This document shows positions 46,110 through 55,145 of a stretch of 61,635 nt of DNA, in pieces. The translations under genes and the position numbers were made by a program. Numbering within the stretch: position 1 is the stretch's first letter; each line of letters opens with the position of its first letter. The stretch spans positions 1-61,635 of the forward strand of contig JAAYPF010000170.1 of assembly GCA_012519925.1 (NCBI GenBank). The letters are read 5' to 3'. The stretch comes from Clostridiaceae bacterium (GTDB lineage Bacteria > Bacillota > Clostridia > Acetivibrionales > Acetivibrionaceae). The notes beneath the pieces were generated by a model. That model saw only the letters and a list, made by a program, of their open reading frames with translations. It was not told the origin of the DNA and did not search any database.

Positions 46110-47348
46110 ATGTATAGTTTAAAGGAAGTACTTAAATTTGACCCTGAAGTTGCAAGTGCAATAGAAGATGAAGTTAACCGTCAAAGAAATAAAATCGAGT
46201 TAATAGCATCGGAGAATTTTGTTAGTGAAGCTGTTATGGAAGCAATGGGAACTCCATTGACAAACAAATATGCAGAGGGATATTCGGGTAAGAGATACTA
46301 CGGTGGATGCGAATTTGTTGATGTAGTTGAAACTCTTGCAATTGAAAGAGCTAAAAAAATATTTGGAGTAGAACATGTTAATGTTCAACCCCATTCTGGT
46401 GCACAGGCTAATATGGCAGTTTTCTTTGCAGTATTGCAGCCAGGGGATACTGTCCTTGGCATGGATCTTGCACATGGCGGTCACCTAAGCCATGGAAGTC
46501 CTGTAAATATGTCCGGAAAGTATTTTAATATTGTATCTTATGGCGTCAACAAAGAAACCTTTAGAATTGATTATGACGAAGTTCTTAAAATTGCTAAAGA
46601 GTGTAAACCTAAAATGATAATTGCAGGGGCAAGTGCTTATCCTAGAACCATAGACTTTAAAGCATTCAGAGAGATTGCCGATGAAGTGGGTGCGTATCTG
46701 ATGGTGGATATTGCTCATATTGCAGGTCTTGTTGCAGCAGGAATTCACCCAAGTCCTGTACCTCATGCTCATTTTGTAACTACTACTACTCATAAGACTT
46801 TAAGAGGTCCTAGAGGTGGGATGATAATGTGCAGCAATGAGTTTGCAAAAGCTATAGATAAGGCAGTGTTCCCGGGTATTCAAGGAGGACCACTCATGCA
46901 TGTGATTGCAGCAAAAGCTGTAAGCTTTAAAGAAATTATGTCTGATGAGTTTAAAGACTATCAGGCACAGATAGTAAAAAATGCTAAAGTATTGGCAAAT
47001 ACAATGCTGGAAAAGGGGTTAAATATCGTTTCAGGTGGTACGGACAACCATTTAATGCTTGTGGATTTAAGAAACAAGGGTGTTACAGGTAAAGAAGCAC
47101 AGTTTATGCTTGATGACGTAAGTATTACCGTAAACAAAAACGGCATTCCTTTTGATACTCAAAGTCCGTTTATTACAAGTGGTGTGAGAATTGGAACCCC
47201 TGCAGTTACAGCAAGGGGAATGAAGGAAAATGATATGGTAGAGATTGCAGATCTTATAAATCTTACCATAACTGATTTTGAAAACTCTAAAGAGGCTATT
47301 AAAGCTAGAGTTAAAACTCTATGTGATAAATACCCATTATACAAATAA
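46110..47348 (+). CDS. glyA: serine hydroxymethyltransferase
   Basis: A 412-residue PLP enzyme that converts serine and THF to glycine and 5,10-methylene-THF, the substrate of FolD at 5.2 kb. Visible are [32 protein letters not shown], the PLP-lysine segment [14 protein letters not shown] (about residue 228), and the C-terminal [21 protein letters not shown] precedes the ATG at 46110; the longer open frame upstream starts inside the promoter. Monocistronic, with a consensus promoter and a terminator. Confidence 0.97.
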   Translation: MYSLKEVLKFDPEVASAIEDEVNRQRNKIELIASENFVSEAVMEAMGTPLTNKYAEGYSGKRYYGGCEFVDVVETLAIERAKKIFGVEHVNVQPHSGAQANMAVFFAVLQPGDTVLGMDLAHGGHLSHGSPVNMSGKYFNIVSYGVNKETFRIDYDEVLKIAKECKPKMIIAGASAYPRTIDFKAFREIADEVGAYLMVDIAHIAGLVAAGIHPSPVPHAHFVTTTTHKTLRGPRGGMIMCSNEFAKAIDKAVFPGIQGGPLMHVIAAKAVSFKEIMSDEFKDYQAQIVKNAKVLANTMLEKGLNIVSGGTDNHLMLVDLRNKGVTGKEAQFMLDDVSITVNKNGIPFDTQSPFITSGVRIGTPAVTARGMKENDMVEIADLINLTITDFENSKEAIKARVKTLCDKYPLYK

Positions 47349-47381
47349 TTATTTTACCCTGTATGATAGCAACAAAGCAGT

Positions 47382-47416
47382 TGATGCCAATCAAAAAGCA
47401 CGGTTGGCGTCATTTT
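47382..47416 (+). terminator. Rho-independent terminator of glyA
   Basis: A 10-bp stem TGATGCCAAT / GTTGGCGTCA with two wobble pairs, then TTTT at 47413-47416, where a dispersed repeat begins. Confidence 0.8.
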
Positions 47417-47483
47417 ATTATGCTTCTTTAGAACGAAGTGAAAGAGGCAAAAACGGAGGAGCTCGATGCCCCGGAGCTTTTAT
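47415..47483 (+). repeat. dispersed two-hairpin repeat
   Basis: TTATTATGCTTCTTTAGAACG... Hairpin 1 is GCTTCTTT / AAAGAGGC. Hairpin 2 is GGAGC-TCGAT-GCCCC inside AAAAC GGA ... GGA GCTTTT. It starts in the glyA terminator T-run. Confidence 0.85.
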
Positions 47484-47496
47484 TTTTTCTTTAGAA

Positions 47497-47560
47497 AGTG
47501 CATTGATTTTAAATAACTTTTTTGTGAAGGTACAACTAACAATAGAGCAAGTGCATAGTA
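47497..47560 (+). repeat. second dispersed repeat, copy A
   Basis: A ~64-base segment (AGTGCATTGATTTTAAATAA ... CAAGTGCATAGTA) about 75-80% identical by eye to 58232-58295. It is bounded by GTGCAT at both ends. Confidence 0.6.
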
Positions 47561-47600
47561 TTGAAAGAACAGTGAGAAGAGCCCTAGAGAATGTAGGTGA

Positions 47601-47642
47601 AGAGGAGAACGTTTTTTTAAAAGCAAAATATCGTTCTCCTCT
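47601..47642. other. 11-bp perfect inverted repeat
   Basis: AGAGGAGAACG / CGTTCTCCTCT with a 20-base AT-rich loop, 33 bases beyond the stop of the minus-strand transglutaminase gene. No T-run follows on the minus strand, so it is a stem-loop of uncertain role: mRNA 3' stabiliser or weak terminator. Confidence 0.5.
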
Positions 47643-47674
47643 GTAAACAAATATTAATGTCAAGTTTAATATTA

Positions 47675-50302
47675 TCACAATTTGAACATAATATACCTAT
47701 ACAGTACATATCTTAAAGTACCAATATTTTCTTTTGTGCTCTTTAGTAAAGCATTATAAAAGTCAAACATCCTATTATAATCACTTGTTGTAAGCTCGTC
47801 TCTACTATACCTTGCATTAACAAATATCTTTGTTATATCTTCCATTTTGTATGGATGGAACCTTCCTGTATTATCAAGCCTCATAGCATGGTCTAAGGGC
47901 GTTTCTCCGGCCTTTATGTCTGCATCTTGAATCAACAAGAATTTTAGATAGTAATTGAAAAGCTCAAGAGCACCTTCTCTAGGGGATAACTGTTTGATAT
48001 TTGATAAATACCTCTTCCTTTTATAAATATTTAACAAAACAGTTAATGCTATGAGCAGTATTACTGACAAAATAGCAGCAATAGCAATAATAAGCTCTTT
48101 GCTAATAGGTTTTCTAATTCCCTTGTTCTGTTCTGGAAAATTGCTTGTATTACTCGGCGAAATGCTCACAACAGGCTTTTTACTTAAGTTTGGTTTAGGC
48201 GTTTGTACAAGTGGAGTGTTTGAGGATGCTGTTTGATAAAGGTTAGAGGAAAATGAGGCAGTAGGTTCAAATTGTACCCAACCGATACCTGCAAAATAAA
48301 CTTCAACCCATGCATGGGCTCGTTCGTTTGTAACTTCATACAACATGTTTTTTCTCGTGTAGGATGGAAGTAGATAACCCTCTACATATTTTGAGGGAAT
48401 GTTTATACATCTTGTAAGGATTGCCATAGCTGTTGCAAAGTATGTGCAGTAGCCCTCCTTGCGTTCAAAAAGAAAGTAATCTACAAAATCGACTCCATCG
48501 GGTACGTCACCAGGAGTGAGATTATATTTGAAACTTTTTGAGAGGTATTGTTCTATTGCTTTTACCTTGTCATAATCATTATCTTCGTTTTTGGTTATTG
48601 AAATTGCTAAATCTCTTACTCTTTGCGGAACTGTATCGGGGACCTCAAGATACTTTAAATATACTGTTGTTGCATTTTGTTTTAAAGAAGAAAGACTTAA
48701 AATATACTCAAAAAGATCTTGATTGTTTACGTAATAGTGTTGCGAATCAATATTATTAATGAAAGTGTATACCTCATTTTCTAGTAAATTAATAATTCTA
48801 TCATCAGAATTGAGTGCACGGATTTTATTGATAAGATGGCTTGATAATTTTTCTTTCATTACATCAGCATTTGGAGATTCTAATATCAATTGAAATATAT
48901 CTTTTTGCCGTATATTTGTTCTTGCATTATAAAAATCAGCAAATTCAATGACGTTTGCACTTAATCGGTTCCAAATTTCAAATAAAGAGTATTCTAGATA
49001 ATCTTCATAAAGATTTCTATTGCTTGTTCTTAAAAGATTTACTAAATACTTGTCACCATAATTTATAGCATATGTCTCAAAGGAATAATTAAAACCTTTG
49101 CTTAAGGGTTTGCGTGATATCAAAACCCCTTCGGCATTTACAAAAATATCATTGGAGTCAAAATTCGAGAATATTAGTTCGGAGGTTTTAAGTGGTGCAA
49201 AGAGTGAATTAGTATTAATATCTTCATAAAATACTTCAACGGAATATTTTGAAATACTATTTAATAGATTTGGAGCCGAAGCACTCTTTGAGAGTCTTTT
49301 ATAATGATCTGTAAGCAGAGAAGACCCGGTTTCGAATTCAAAGTTGTCAAAATTAAGCTTGTTATTTTGATTGTTGAGTTCATAATAGGAGATATCTGTA
49401 TTGATCCATGAAGAACCAGTATATTGATCACTTGAACGACCTTTAAGATATAGTTTTTTTGGAGACTTTACCTTTAGTACGAGAGTTTTGTTGGGTACTA
49501 CATTACTGCCTAATCTGCTGCTGTCATTACCAAAGCCTGTAGTCGCCAAGTCAAAGTATCCGGTGTTTATTGTTTTACCTGATCTGATATTAAAATTTAT
49601 ACCTGAATATAATTTCTCATCGAGCCATTTCCATTCGATTGGTCTTAAGTTAACAGGAATAAACATAGTAATTAGAAGCACCAATATAGCTATAGGTGCA
49701 GTAAAAACGATAAAAACCGATGGATTAACAAAATCGTTGGAATCCTGAGCCCACTTTTTATGGTATATGTGAAGCAAATAATAAATCAATATAGATACAA
49801 CAAAAGTGTAAAAAGAAACATAAGCTTTATTTTCTACAAAATAATCAAACATCCATTGAATGCAGAAAATAGAAATTCCAGTCAAAAACAAAAGATAAAA
49901 GTTGAATTTTTTAACAGTAAAAATATAAACAATCAACGAAAAAATAAAACTAAAAAGCAGGGTAAATATAATGGCACAATATTCGCTAAAAGGAGCTTTA
50001 CCCTGAATATAATTATAAATCCAGACAAAAGGTTCGGTAATGCGATCAAACCATTTATTAAAAACTGAGTATACGACAATAATTAATGCTCCCGATATAA
50101 AAGATATTACAGATACCTTTGTCATCATTCCGTTTATAAGAAAAATGGATAAAAGTATCAGAAATACGGAGACAAGCACTAAAACCTCAAGCGGTGTATA
50201 CTTAAATCCTAGTGTAGTAGTAAAAGGGTAAACAAGGCTAAAGCTCATAGCTATCATGAGAAGAAGCTTTGCGAAGTATTCAAAGAATTTCTTTATAGGC
50301 AC
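47675..50302 (-). CDS. TgpA-type transglutaminase-like membrane protein
   Basis: An 875-residue membrane protein. The N-terminal ~225 residues hold about six to seven transmembrane helices (DUF3488-like). An extracellular region follows, with a transglutaminase-like core at ~560-690: the Cys in RKEGYCTYFATAMAILTR, the His in NERAHAWVEVYFAG and the Asp/Glu region WVQFEPT. Then come a Pro/Ser linker, a last transmembrane helix (IIAIAAILSVILLIALTVLL) and a C-terminal DUF4129-like segment. The GTG at 50302 follows GAGGTG at six bases; the frame extends to another GTG at 50311 that overlaps the site. It is third in the moxR-DUF58-transglutaminase operon, probably acting on envelope peptides. Confidence 0.9.
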   Translation of the reverse strand: MPIKKFFEYFAKLLLMIAMSFSLVYPFTTTLGFKYTPLEVLVLVSVFLILLSIFLINGMMTKVSVISFISGALIIVVYSVFNKWFDRITEPFVWIYNYIQGKAPFSEYCAIIFTLLFSFIFSLIVYIFTVKKFNFYLLFLTGISIFCIQWMFDYFVENKAYVSFYTFVVSILIYYLLHIYHKKWAQDSNDFVNPSVFIVFTAPIAILVLLITMFIPVNLRPIEWKWLDEKLYSGINFNIRSGKTINTGYFDLATTGFGNDSSRLGSNVVPNKTLVLKVKSPKKLYLKGRSSDQYTGSSWINTDISYYELNNQNNKLNFDNFEFETGSSLLTDHYKRLSKSASAPNLLNSISKYSVEVFYEDINTNSLFAPLKTSELIFSNFDSNDIFVNAEGVLISRKPLSKGFNYSFETYAINYGDKYLVNLLRTSNRNLYEDYLEYSLFEIWNRLSANVIEFADFYNARTNIRQKDIFQLILESPNADVMKEKLSSHLINKIRALNSDDRIINLLENEVYTFINNIDSQHYYVNNQDLFEYILSLSSLKQNATTVYLKYLEVPDTVPQRVRDLAISITKNEDNDYDKVKAIEQYLSKSFKYNLTPGDVPDGVDFVDYFLFERKEGYCTYFATAMAILTRCINIPSKYVEGYLLPSYTRKNMLYEVTNERAHAWVEVYFAGIGWVQFEPTASFSSNLYQTASSNTPLVQTPKPNLSKKPVVSISPSNTSNFPEQNKGIRKPISKELIIAIAAILSVILLIALTVLLNIYKRKRYLSNIKQLSPREGALELFNYYLKFLLIQDADIKAGETPLDHAMRLDNTGRFHPYKMEDITKIFVNARYSRDELTTSDYNRMFDFYNALLKSTKENIGTLRYVLYRYIMFKL

Positions 50303-50321
50303 ATTAATCACCTCACATTTT

Positions 50322-51533
50322 CTATTGCCCGCTAGTGGTGCTAAAGATCGTTTTCACATCGTCATTGATGTTGATTTTATACGTAGTAACGCCTATTTCT
50401 GGTAAGTCGGACAAGATGTCACTAACTATGCTTTCTGAGTTCTCTGTGAAGTCCTCAGCACAGATATAAACAAGATTAACATCATAACCTATTGCCTTTG
50501 CATTATATATTTCATCATAAAGATTAAAGTCAATATTAGAAGTAAATATCAAGAGATCTATTTTATTAGCATTGTCTCTACAGTAAATATTTAAGAGATC
50601 TTTAAGCTCTATATCCTGGTCAAAACTTATATTTGAAAGTAGGTCATATATCTTGTCAAAATCCATGATGTTTTTTGCTTCTATATTATTAAAGCCTTTA
50701 GAATGATAAACAAGATTAATTGGAATCCAGTTGCAAAGGCAATAATTAACTACAGCAACGGCTGCTTCAATTAGTTTGTCTTCTATCATTATGTTTTGAA
50801 CAAAGCTGTAATTGTTGCTTTTAAGATCTAACATAATAACACAATTCGTTTTTGAGGTACCTTCATAATTTTTAACCATTAGTTGATTAACCTTTGCAGA
50901 CAGCTTCCAATGTATCTTTTTTAGACTGTCACCGTAGGCATATTTTCTAGTATCGGAAATAGCAGTTATATCTTCATATCGAGTATTAAGTAAAGAATGG
51001 GATTCCGATAAATAGTTTGTTTTTATATACAGGCTATCTAGCTCTATCAAACGAGGAAGAACGGTTATGGTTTTAGTAGTATTAGGGCTGTAAGTAAGTG
51101 AGAAAATTCCTAAGTAATCCTCAAATACAATGGCCTTAATGCCAACCATATAGTACCCACGGTATTTGCATATTAGATTATAAGTGAAAGATTTTTTTCT
51201 CAAAGGCAGCAGAGAAAAGCTCTTTGGTTGAAATTGCCGTGAAAAAATAGTGTCTTCACCGTAAAAAGTTACTTTTATAAACGGATATAGAAAAATATCC
51301 GGGTTGTGAATACTTAATGTGAAATTAACTGTATCACCTTTTACAACAATTCTTTTATCGAGGGCTTCAACGAAACGAAATCGTGAGTAAGCAATTAAGG
51401 TAAAGACAATAGAAAGAATAGGCAGAACCACGATAATATAAAAGAGCATATACGGAATCTTGCCACCATAAAAGTATATAAAAATCAGGGATAAAAAGAA
51501 TAGTGAACAATATAAGAATCTATTTTTTGCCAT
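50322..51533 (-). CDS. DUF58 domain protein
   Basis: A 403-residue protein with two N-terminal transmembrane helices (FLYCSLFFLSLIFIYFYGG; MLFYIIVVLPILSIVFTLIA). A beta domain follows, then the DUF58 signature (DTRKYAYGDSLKKIHWKLSAK), a vWA-like fold used as partner by MoxR ATPases. The ATG at 51533 (TGGACGATT ahead) overlaps the moxR end by 14 bases; the open frame continues upstream but lies inside moxR. It is the middle gene of the operon. Confidence 0.92.
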   Translation of the reverse strand: MAKNRFLYCSLFFLSLIFIYFYGGKIPYMLFYIIVVLPILSIVFTLIAYSRFRFVEALDKRIVVKGDTVNFTLSIHNPDIFLYPFIKVTFYGEDTIFSRQFQPKSFSLLPLRKKSFTYNLICKYRGYYMVGIKAIVFEDYLGIFSLTYSPNTTKTITVLPRLIELDSLYIKTNYLSESHSLLNTRYEDITAISDTRKYAYGDSLKKIHWKLSAKVNQLMVKNYEGTSKTNCVIMLDLKSNNYSFVQNIMIEDKLIEAAVAVVNYCLCNWIPINLVYHSKGFNNIEAKNIMDFDKIYDLLSNISFDQDIELKDLLNIYCRDNANKIDLLIFTSNIDFNLYDEIYNAKAIGYDVNLVYICAEDFTENSESIVSDILSDLPEIGVTTYKININDDVKTIFSTTSGQ

Positions 51534-52476
51534 AATCGTCCACCAAAGAAATTTTGATAGTTTGAAGAATGGCACTAATAATCTCTTCTGCTGAAATCTT
51601 CTTTAGCCTAGCTTCTTGTTTTAACACAATCCTATGAGATAGCACAGGTATAGCCATGTACTTTACGTCCTCAGGAATTACAAAACTTCTGCCGTTGTAG
51701 AAAGCCCAAGCTTGTGCAGCACGGAATAAGGAGAGGGATGCTCTTGGGCTTGCTCCTAAGTTTATATCTGAATGATATCTTGTTTTTGTGACGATTTCAA
51801 CGATATAATTATTTATAGTCTTATCAACAAAAACTTGTTTTACTGTATCTTGAATTGAAATTATATCCTTACCGGAAGCAACAGCCATTAATTCCTCAAC
51901 AGGATTAGCAGTCTGAAACCTTGAGAGAATGGAACTCTCTTCTTCTTTTGATGGATACCCTATTGAAACTTTCATAAAAAACCTGTCAAGTTGAGCCTCA
52001 GGAAGAGGATAGGTCCCAAGATATTCTATTGGATTTTGAGTTGCTAAGACCATAAAAGGTCTTGGTACAAAATAAGTCTTGCCATCGACAGTTACCTGCT
52101 TTTCTTCCATAACCTCAAGCAGACTTGCCTGGGTTTTAGGCGAGGTCCTGTTAATCTCGTCAGCAAGTATAATATTACTCATGATACTGCCGGGATGAAA
52201 GTCAAAGGTGCCTTCCTTTTGATTATACATTGAAAAACCAGTTATATCAGAAGGTAATATGTCGGGAGTAAACTGTATTCTCCTAAAAGAGGCATCAATA
52301 GATTTAGATAATGAAGAGACCAGTGTAGTCTTACCTACACCGGGTACATCTTCTATTAAGGCATGTCCATCACAAATAAGTGATATTAGTATAAGCTCAA
52401 TAGCGTTTTTCTTTCCGATTATTACCTTTTCAATATTCGAAACTATTTTATTTAAAAGATTGACCCAATCGTTCAT
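51520..52476 (-). CDS. MoxR family AAA+ ATPase
   Basis: A 318-residue MoxR-type AAA+ ATPase, thought to act as a chaperone for vWA/DUF58 partners. Walker A is EDVPGVGKTTLVSSL. Walker B and the following segment are ILADEINRTSPKTQASLLEVMEE. Sensor 1 is VLATQNPIEYLGTYPLPEAQ. GAGGAGAC precedes the ATG at 52476; a GTG at 52491 overlaps that site. It is first in the three-gene minus-strand operon. Confidence 0.94.
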   Translation of the reverse strand: MNDWVNLLNKIVSNIEKVIIGKKNAIELILISLICDGHALIEDVPGVGKTTLVSSLSKSIDASFRRIQFTPDILPSDITGFSMYNQKEGTFDFHPGSIMSNIILADEINRTSPKTQASLLEVMEEKQVTVDGKTYFVPRPFMVLATQNPIEYLGTYPLPEAQLDRFFMKVSIGYPSKEEESSILSRFQTANPVEELMAVASGKDIISIQDTVKQVFVDKTINNYIVEIVTKTRYHSDINLGASPRASLSLFRAAQAWAFYNGRSFVIPEDVKYMAIPVLSHRIVLKQEARLKKISAEEIISAILQTIKISLVDDYGKK

Positions 52477-52584
52477 TTTTTGTCTCCTCACATAATTCTA
52501 TACCTGCTTTACTAAAATTATAAAGTAATTGGACTATAAATCAATAACGATTTATACCAATCCATCTATAAAGAAATAATCATA

Positions 52585-53535
52585 CTATAAATCCAAGGTT
52601 TTAATGACCTCTTTTAGTGTTTCACCTGATTCTTTAAGTAGTTTAATCTCCTTCTCACTCAGTTCAACATTGAGTATTCTTTCAATTCCATTCTTATTTA
52701 CGATGGTAGGTACACTCAAACACACATCATCAAGACCATATTGACCTTCTATGAGGCTTGATACTGTGAGTATTGAACTCTCATCTCTTACTATTGCCTC
52801 AATTATTCTTTTTACTGCAAGTGCAACAGCGTAATAGGTAGCACCTTTTTTCTTTATTATATCATAAGCTGCATTTTTAACGTTTTCATATATTTCCTTT
52901 TTGCATAAACCATCCTTACAGCCGTGACAAGTTTCACAATACTTGCTCATTGGTATACCAGCGATATTAGCAATACTCCATGTGGCTACTTCTGTATCTC
53001 CATGTTCACCTAGGATATAAGCATGTACATCTCTTGGATCAACACCAGTGTGATCTCCGAGTAGATATCTAAACCTTGCACTATCTAATACTGTTCCAGA
53101 ACCTATAACTTTGTTTTTTGGAAATCCTGAAATCTTGTATGTAACATAGGTGAGTATATCTACAGGGTTTGTAACAACAAGAAGTATACAATCCTTGTTA
53201 TGTTTAATAACTTCTGCTATAATTCCTTTAAAAATTGCTGTGTTTTTTTTGACAAGGTCAATACGTGTTTCACCTTCTTTTTGATTGGCACCGGCAGTAA
53301 TAACAACAATATCAGAACCCTTGCAGTCGCTATAATTACCATTATATATCTTGACAGGTCGAACAAAAGGCATACCATGATTCATATCCATTACTTCGCC
53401 TTCTGCCTTTTCCTTATTAATATCTATTAACACTATTTCAGATACGAGTCCACTTATCATTAGGGTATAAGCAGTGGTTGAACCAACAAAGCCAGCTCCC
53501 ACTACTGTAACTTTTTTGATTGCTTTATCTTCCAT
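52585..53535 (-). CDS. ldh: L-lactate dehydrogenase
   Basis: A 316-residue NAD-dependent LDH converting pyruvate to L-lactate in fermentation. Motifs: [15 protein letters not shown] with the NAD aspartate ([14 protein letters not shown]); the substrate loop [13 protein letters not shown], whose Gln marks LDH rather than [14 protein letters not shown]; and the catalytic histidine in [13 protein letters not shown]. Just after it is a cysteine cluster [12 protein letters not shown], which is unusual. GGAGGAAG precedes the ATG. A -10 TATAAT is at 53608-53613 on the minus strand. Monocistronic. Confidence 0.95.
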   Translation of the reverse strand: MEDKAIKKVTVVGAGFVGSTTAYTLMISGLVSEIVLIDINKEKAEGEVMDMNHGMPFVRPVKIYNGNYSDCKGSDIVVITAGANQKEGETRIDLVKKNTAIFKGIIAEVIKHNKDCILLVVTNPVDILTYVTYKISGFPKNKVIGSGTVLDSARFRYLLGDHTGVDPRDVHAYILGEHGDTEVATWSIANIAGIPMSKYCETCHGCKDGLCKKEIYENVKNAAYDIIKKKGATYYAVALAVKRIIEAIVRDESSILTVSSLIEGQYGLDDVCLSVPTIVNKNGIERILNVELSEKEIKLLKESGETLKEVIKTLDL

Positions 53536-53607
53536 AATTATCTTCCTCCATGTAGTTACTATATATCTCCTTTATAGTCTATATAAACTAAAGGAACTAA
53601 TTATTAT

Positions 53608-53613
53608 ATTATA
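53608..53613 (-). promoter_or_regulatory. -10 element of ldh
   Basis: A perfect TATAAT on the minus strand with a weak TTTTAC at about 16 bases upstream, 73 bases before the ldh start. Confidence 0.5.
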
Positions 53614-53796
53614 CCTAATGATACAAAAAGTAAAACATATTGTATGAAATTTAGTAAAAAAATACGAGTGAAACTTTTATTTCTAGAGTATAATTGATAT
53701 ACTATTTCTAATGTAGTTTAAGCAATAAAAATTATAGAGTCACATTTTGATCTATCAATAAAAATGATTAAGCAATAAACTTAAGGAGATTTGATT

Positions 53797-55032
53797 ATGA
53801 ATGCTGAAATATTAGCTGTGGGAACAGAGCTTTTGATGGGGCAGATAGCAAATACCAATGCCCAATACATATCACAAAGGTTAAATTCTATTGGTATGAA
53901 TGTTTATTATCATAGTGTGGTGGGAGATAATCCTAAAAGGCTAAAAGCTGTGCTTGAATTAGCTTTAAGTCGTTCTGACATAGTAATAATAACGGGTGGT
54001 TTAGGACCTACTCAAGATGATCTTACAAAGGAAACCGTTGCCGAGATTTTAGGTGATAAACTCATATTACATGAGGAGAGTCTACAAAAAATTGAAGACT
54101 ACTTTAAAAGACTAAATCGACCGATGGTAAAGAATAATGTAAAACAAGCTTATTTGCCTGAAAGTTGTATTATAGTAAAAAATAACAATGGTACTGCACC
54201 GGGCTGCATAATGGAAAAAGATGAAAAAATCGTAGTTATGCTTCCGGGACCACCATCAGAGATGAAGCCAATGCTAGATGACTTTGTAATACCTCACATT
54301 GCTAAGAATTCGCCCGAAAAGATTGTTTCGAAATACTTGAGAGTATTTGGTATTGGAGAGTCTTTGTTAGAAGAGAAGTTAATTAATCTGATTAATAATC
54401 AAAGCAATGTAACAATTGCAACCTATGCTAAAGAGGGGGAGGTAACGGTCAGGATTACTACTAAGAACGACAATGAAGTTAAGGCTTTAAAGGCTCTTTC
54501 TGCCGTTGAAGATGAGATTTTAGAAATTCTAGGCGATTCAGTATATAGTGATGAGGATAAGGAATTGTGTCAAGTGGTTGCAGACATGCTTATTAAAAAG
54601 CAAATAACTATAGCTTTTGCAGAATCCTGTACCGGAGGATTAATAAGTTCAGTTATTACCGATGTACCCGGTATTTCAGCTGTTTTTGACCGTGCAGTTG
54701 TGACCTACAGCAACAAATCAAAAGTTGAAAGTCTTGGTGTAAAACAAGAAACTCTTGACAAATTCGGGGCAGTAAGTAGAGAGACTGCTATTGAGATGGC
54801 TGAGGGCGTAAAAAAATTGGCAGGTACTGATTTAGGACTTTCAATTACTGGAATTGCGGGACCAGATGGGGGTACGGAGGAAAAACCAGTTGGATTGATC
54901 TATATTGCATTAGCTTCAAAGAAGGGAACAGAGTGCAAGGAATTAAAACTTAGAGGGAATAGAACGAAAGTTCGTAATTATGCCACTTTAAATTCCTTTG
55001 ACATGATAAGAAGGCTAGTAAACGAGCTTTAA
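53797..55032 (+). CDS. cinA: CinA family protein (competence/damage-inducible)
   Basis: A 411-residue CinA. The N-terminal MoaB/MogA-like domain has [20 protein letters not shown] and [15 protein letters not shown], and acts as an ADP-ribose pyrophosphatase in studied homologues. The C-terminal domain is the NMN deamidase module ([38 protein letters not shown]-like). AGGAG lies nine bases before the ATG at 53797. The cinA-recA linkage is normal in Firmicutes; here murJ lies between. Confidence 0.95.
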   Translation: MNAEILAVGTELLMGQIANTNAQYISQRLNSIGMNVYYHSVVGDNPKRLKAVLELALSRSDIVIITGGLGPTQDDLTKETVAEILGDKLILHEESLQKIEDYFKRLNRPMVKNNVKQAYLPESCIIVKNNNGTAPGCIMEKDEKIVVMLPGPPSEMKPMLDDFVIPHIAKNSPEKIVSKYLRVFGIGESLLEEKLINLINNQSNVTIATYAKEGEVTVRITTKNDNEVKALKALSAVEDEILEILGDSVYSDEDKELCQVVADMLIKKQITIAFAESCTGGLISSVITDVPGISAVFDRAVVTYSNKSKVESLGVKQETLDKFGAVSRETAIEMAEGVKKLAGTDLGLSITGIAGPDGGTEEKPVGLIYIALASKKGTECKELKLRGNRTKVRNYATLNSFDMIRRLVNEL

Positions 55033-55145
55033 CAAAATATGCAATTACCATTTTGTTAAAGGATGACAAAAAACAACTTCATATTCCTCTTGGTTTACAC
55101 CATAGTAGGCATTTTTTTGTTATCCTAGATATGGGACTTATATTA

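Noticed and set aside
47278-47646. 122-codon open frame after glyA
   Set aside because: It overlaps the glyA end in another frame, reads through a terminator and the dispersed repeat, and has no ribosome binding site; the ERSERGKNGGARCP stretch is just the repeat translated.
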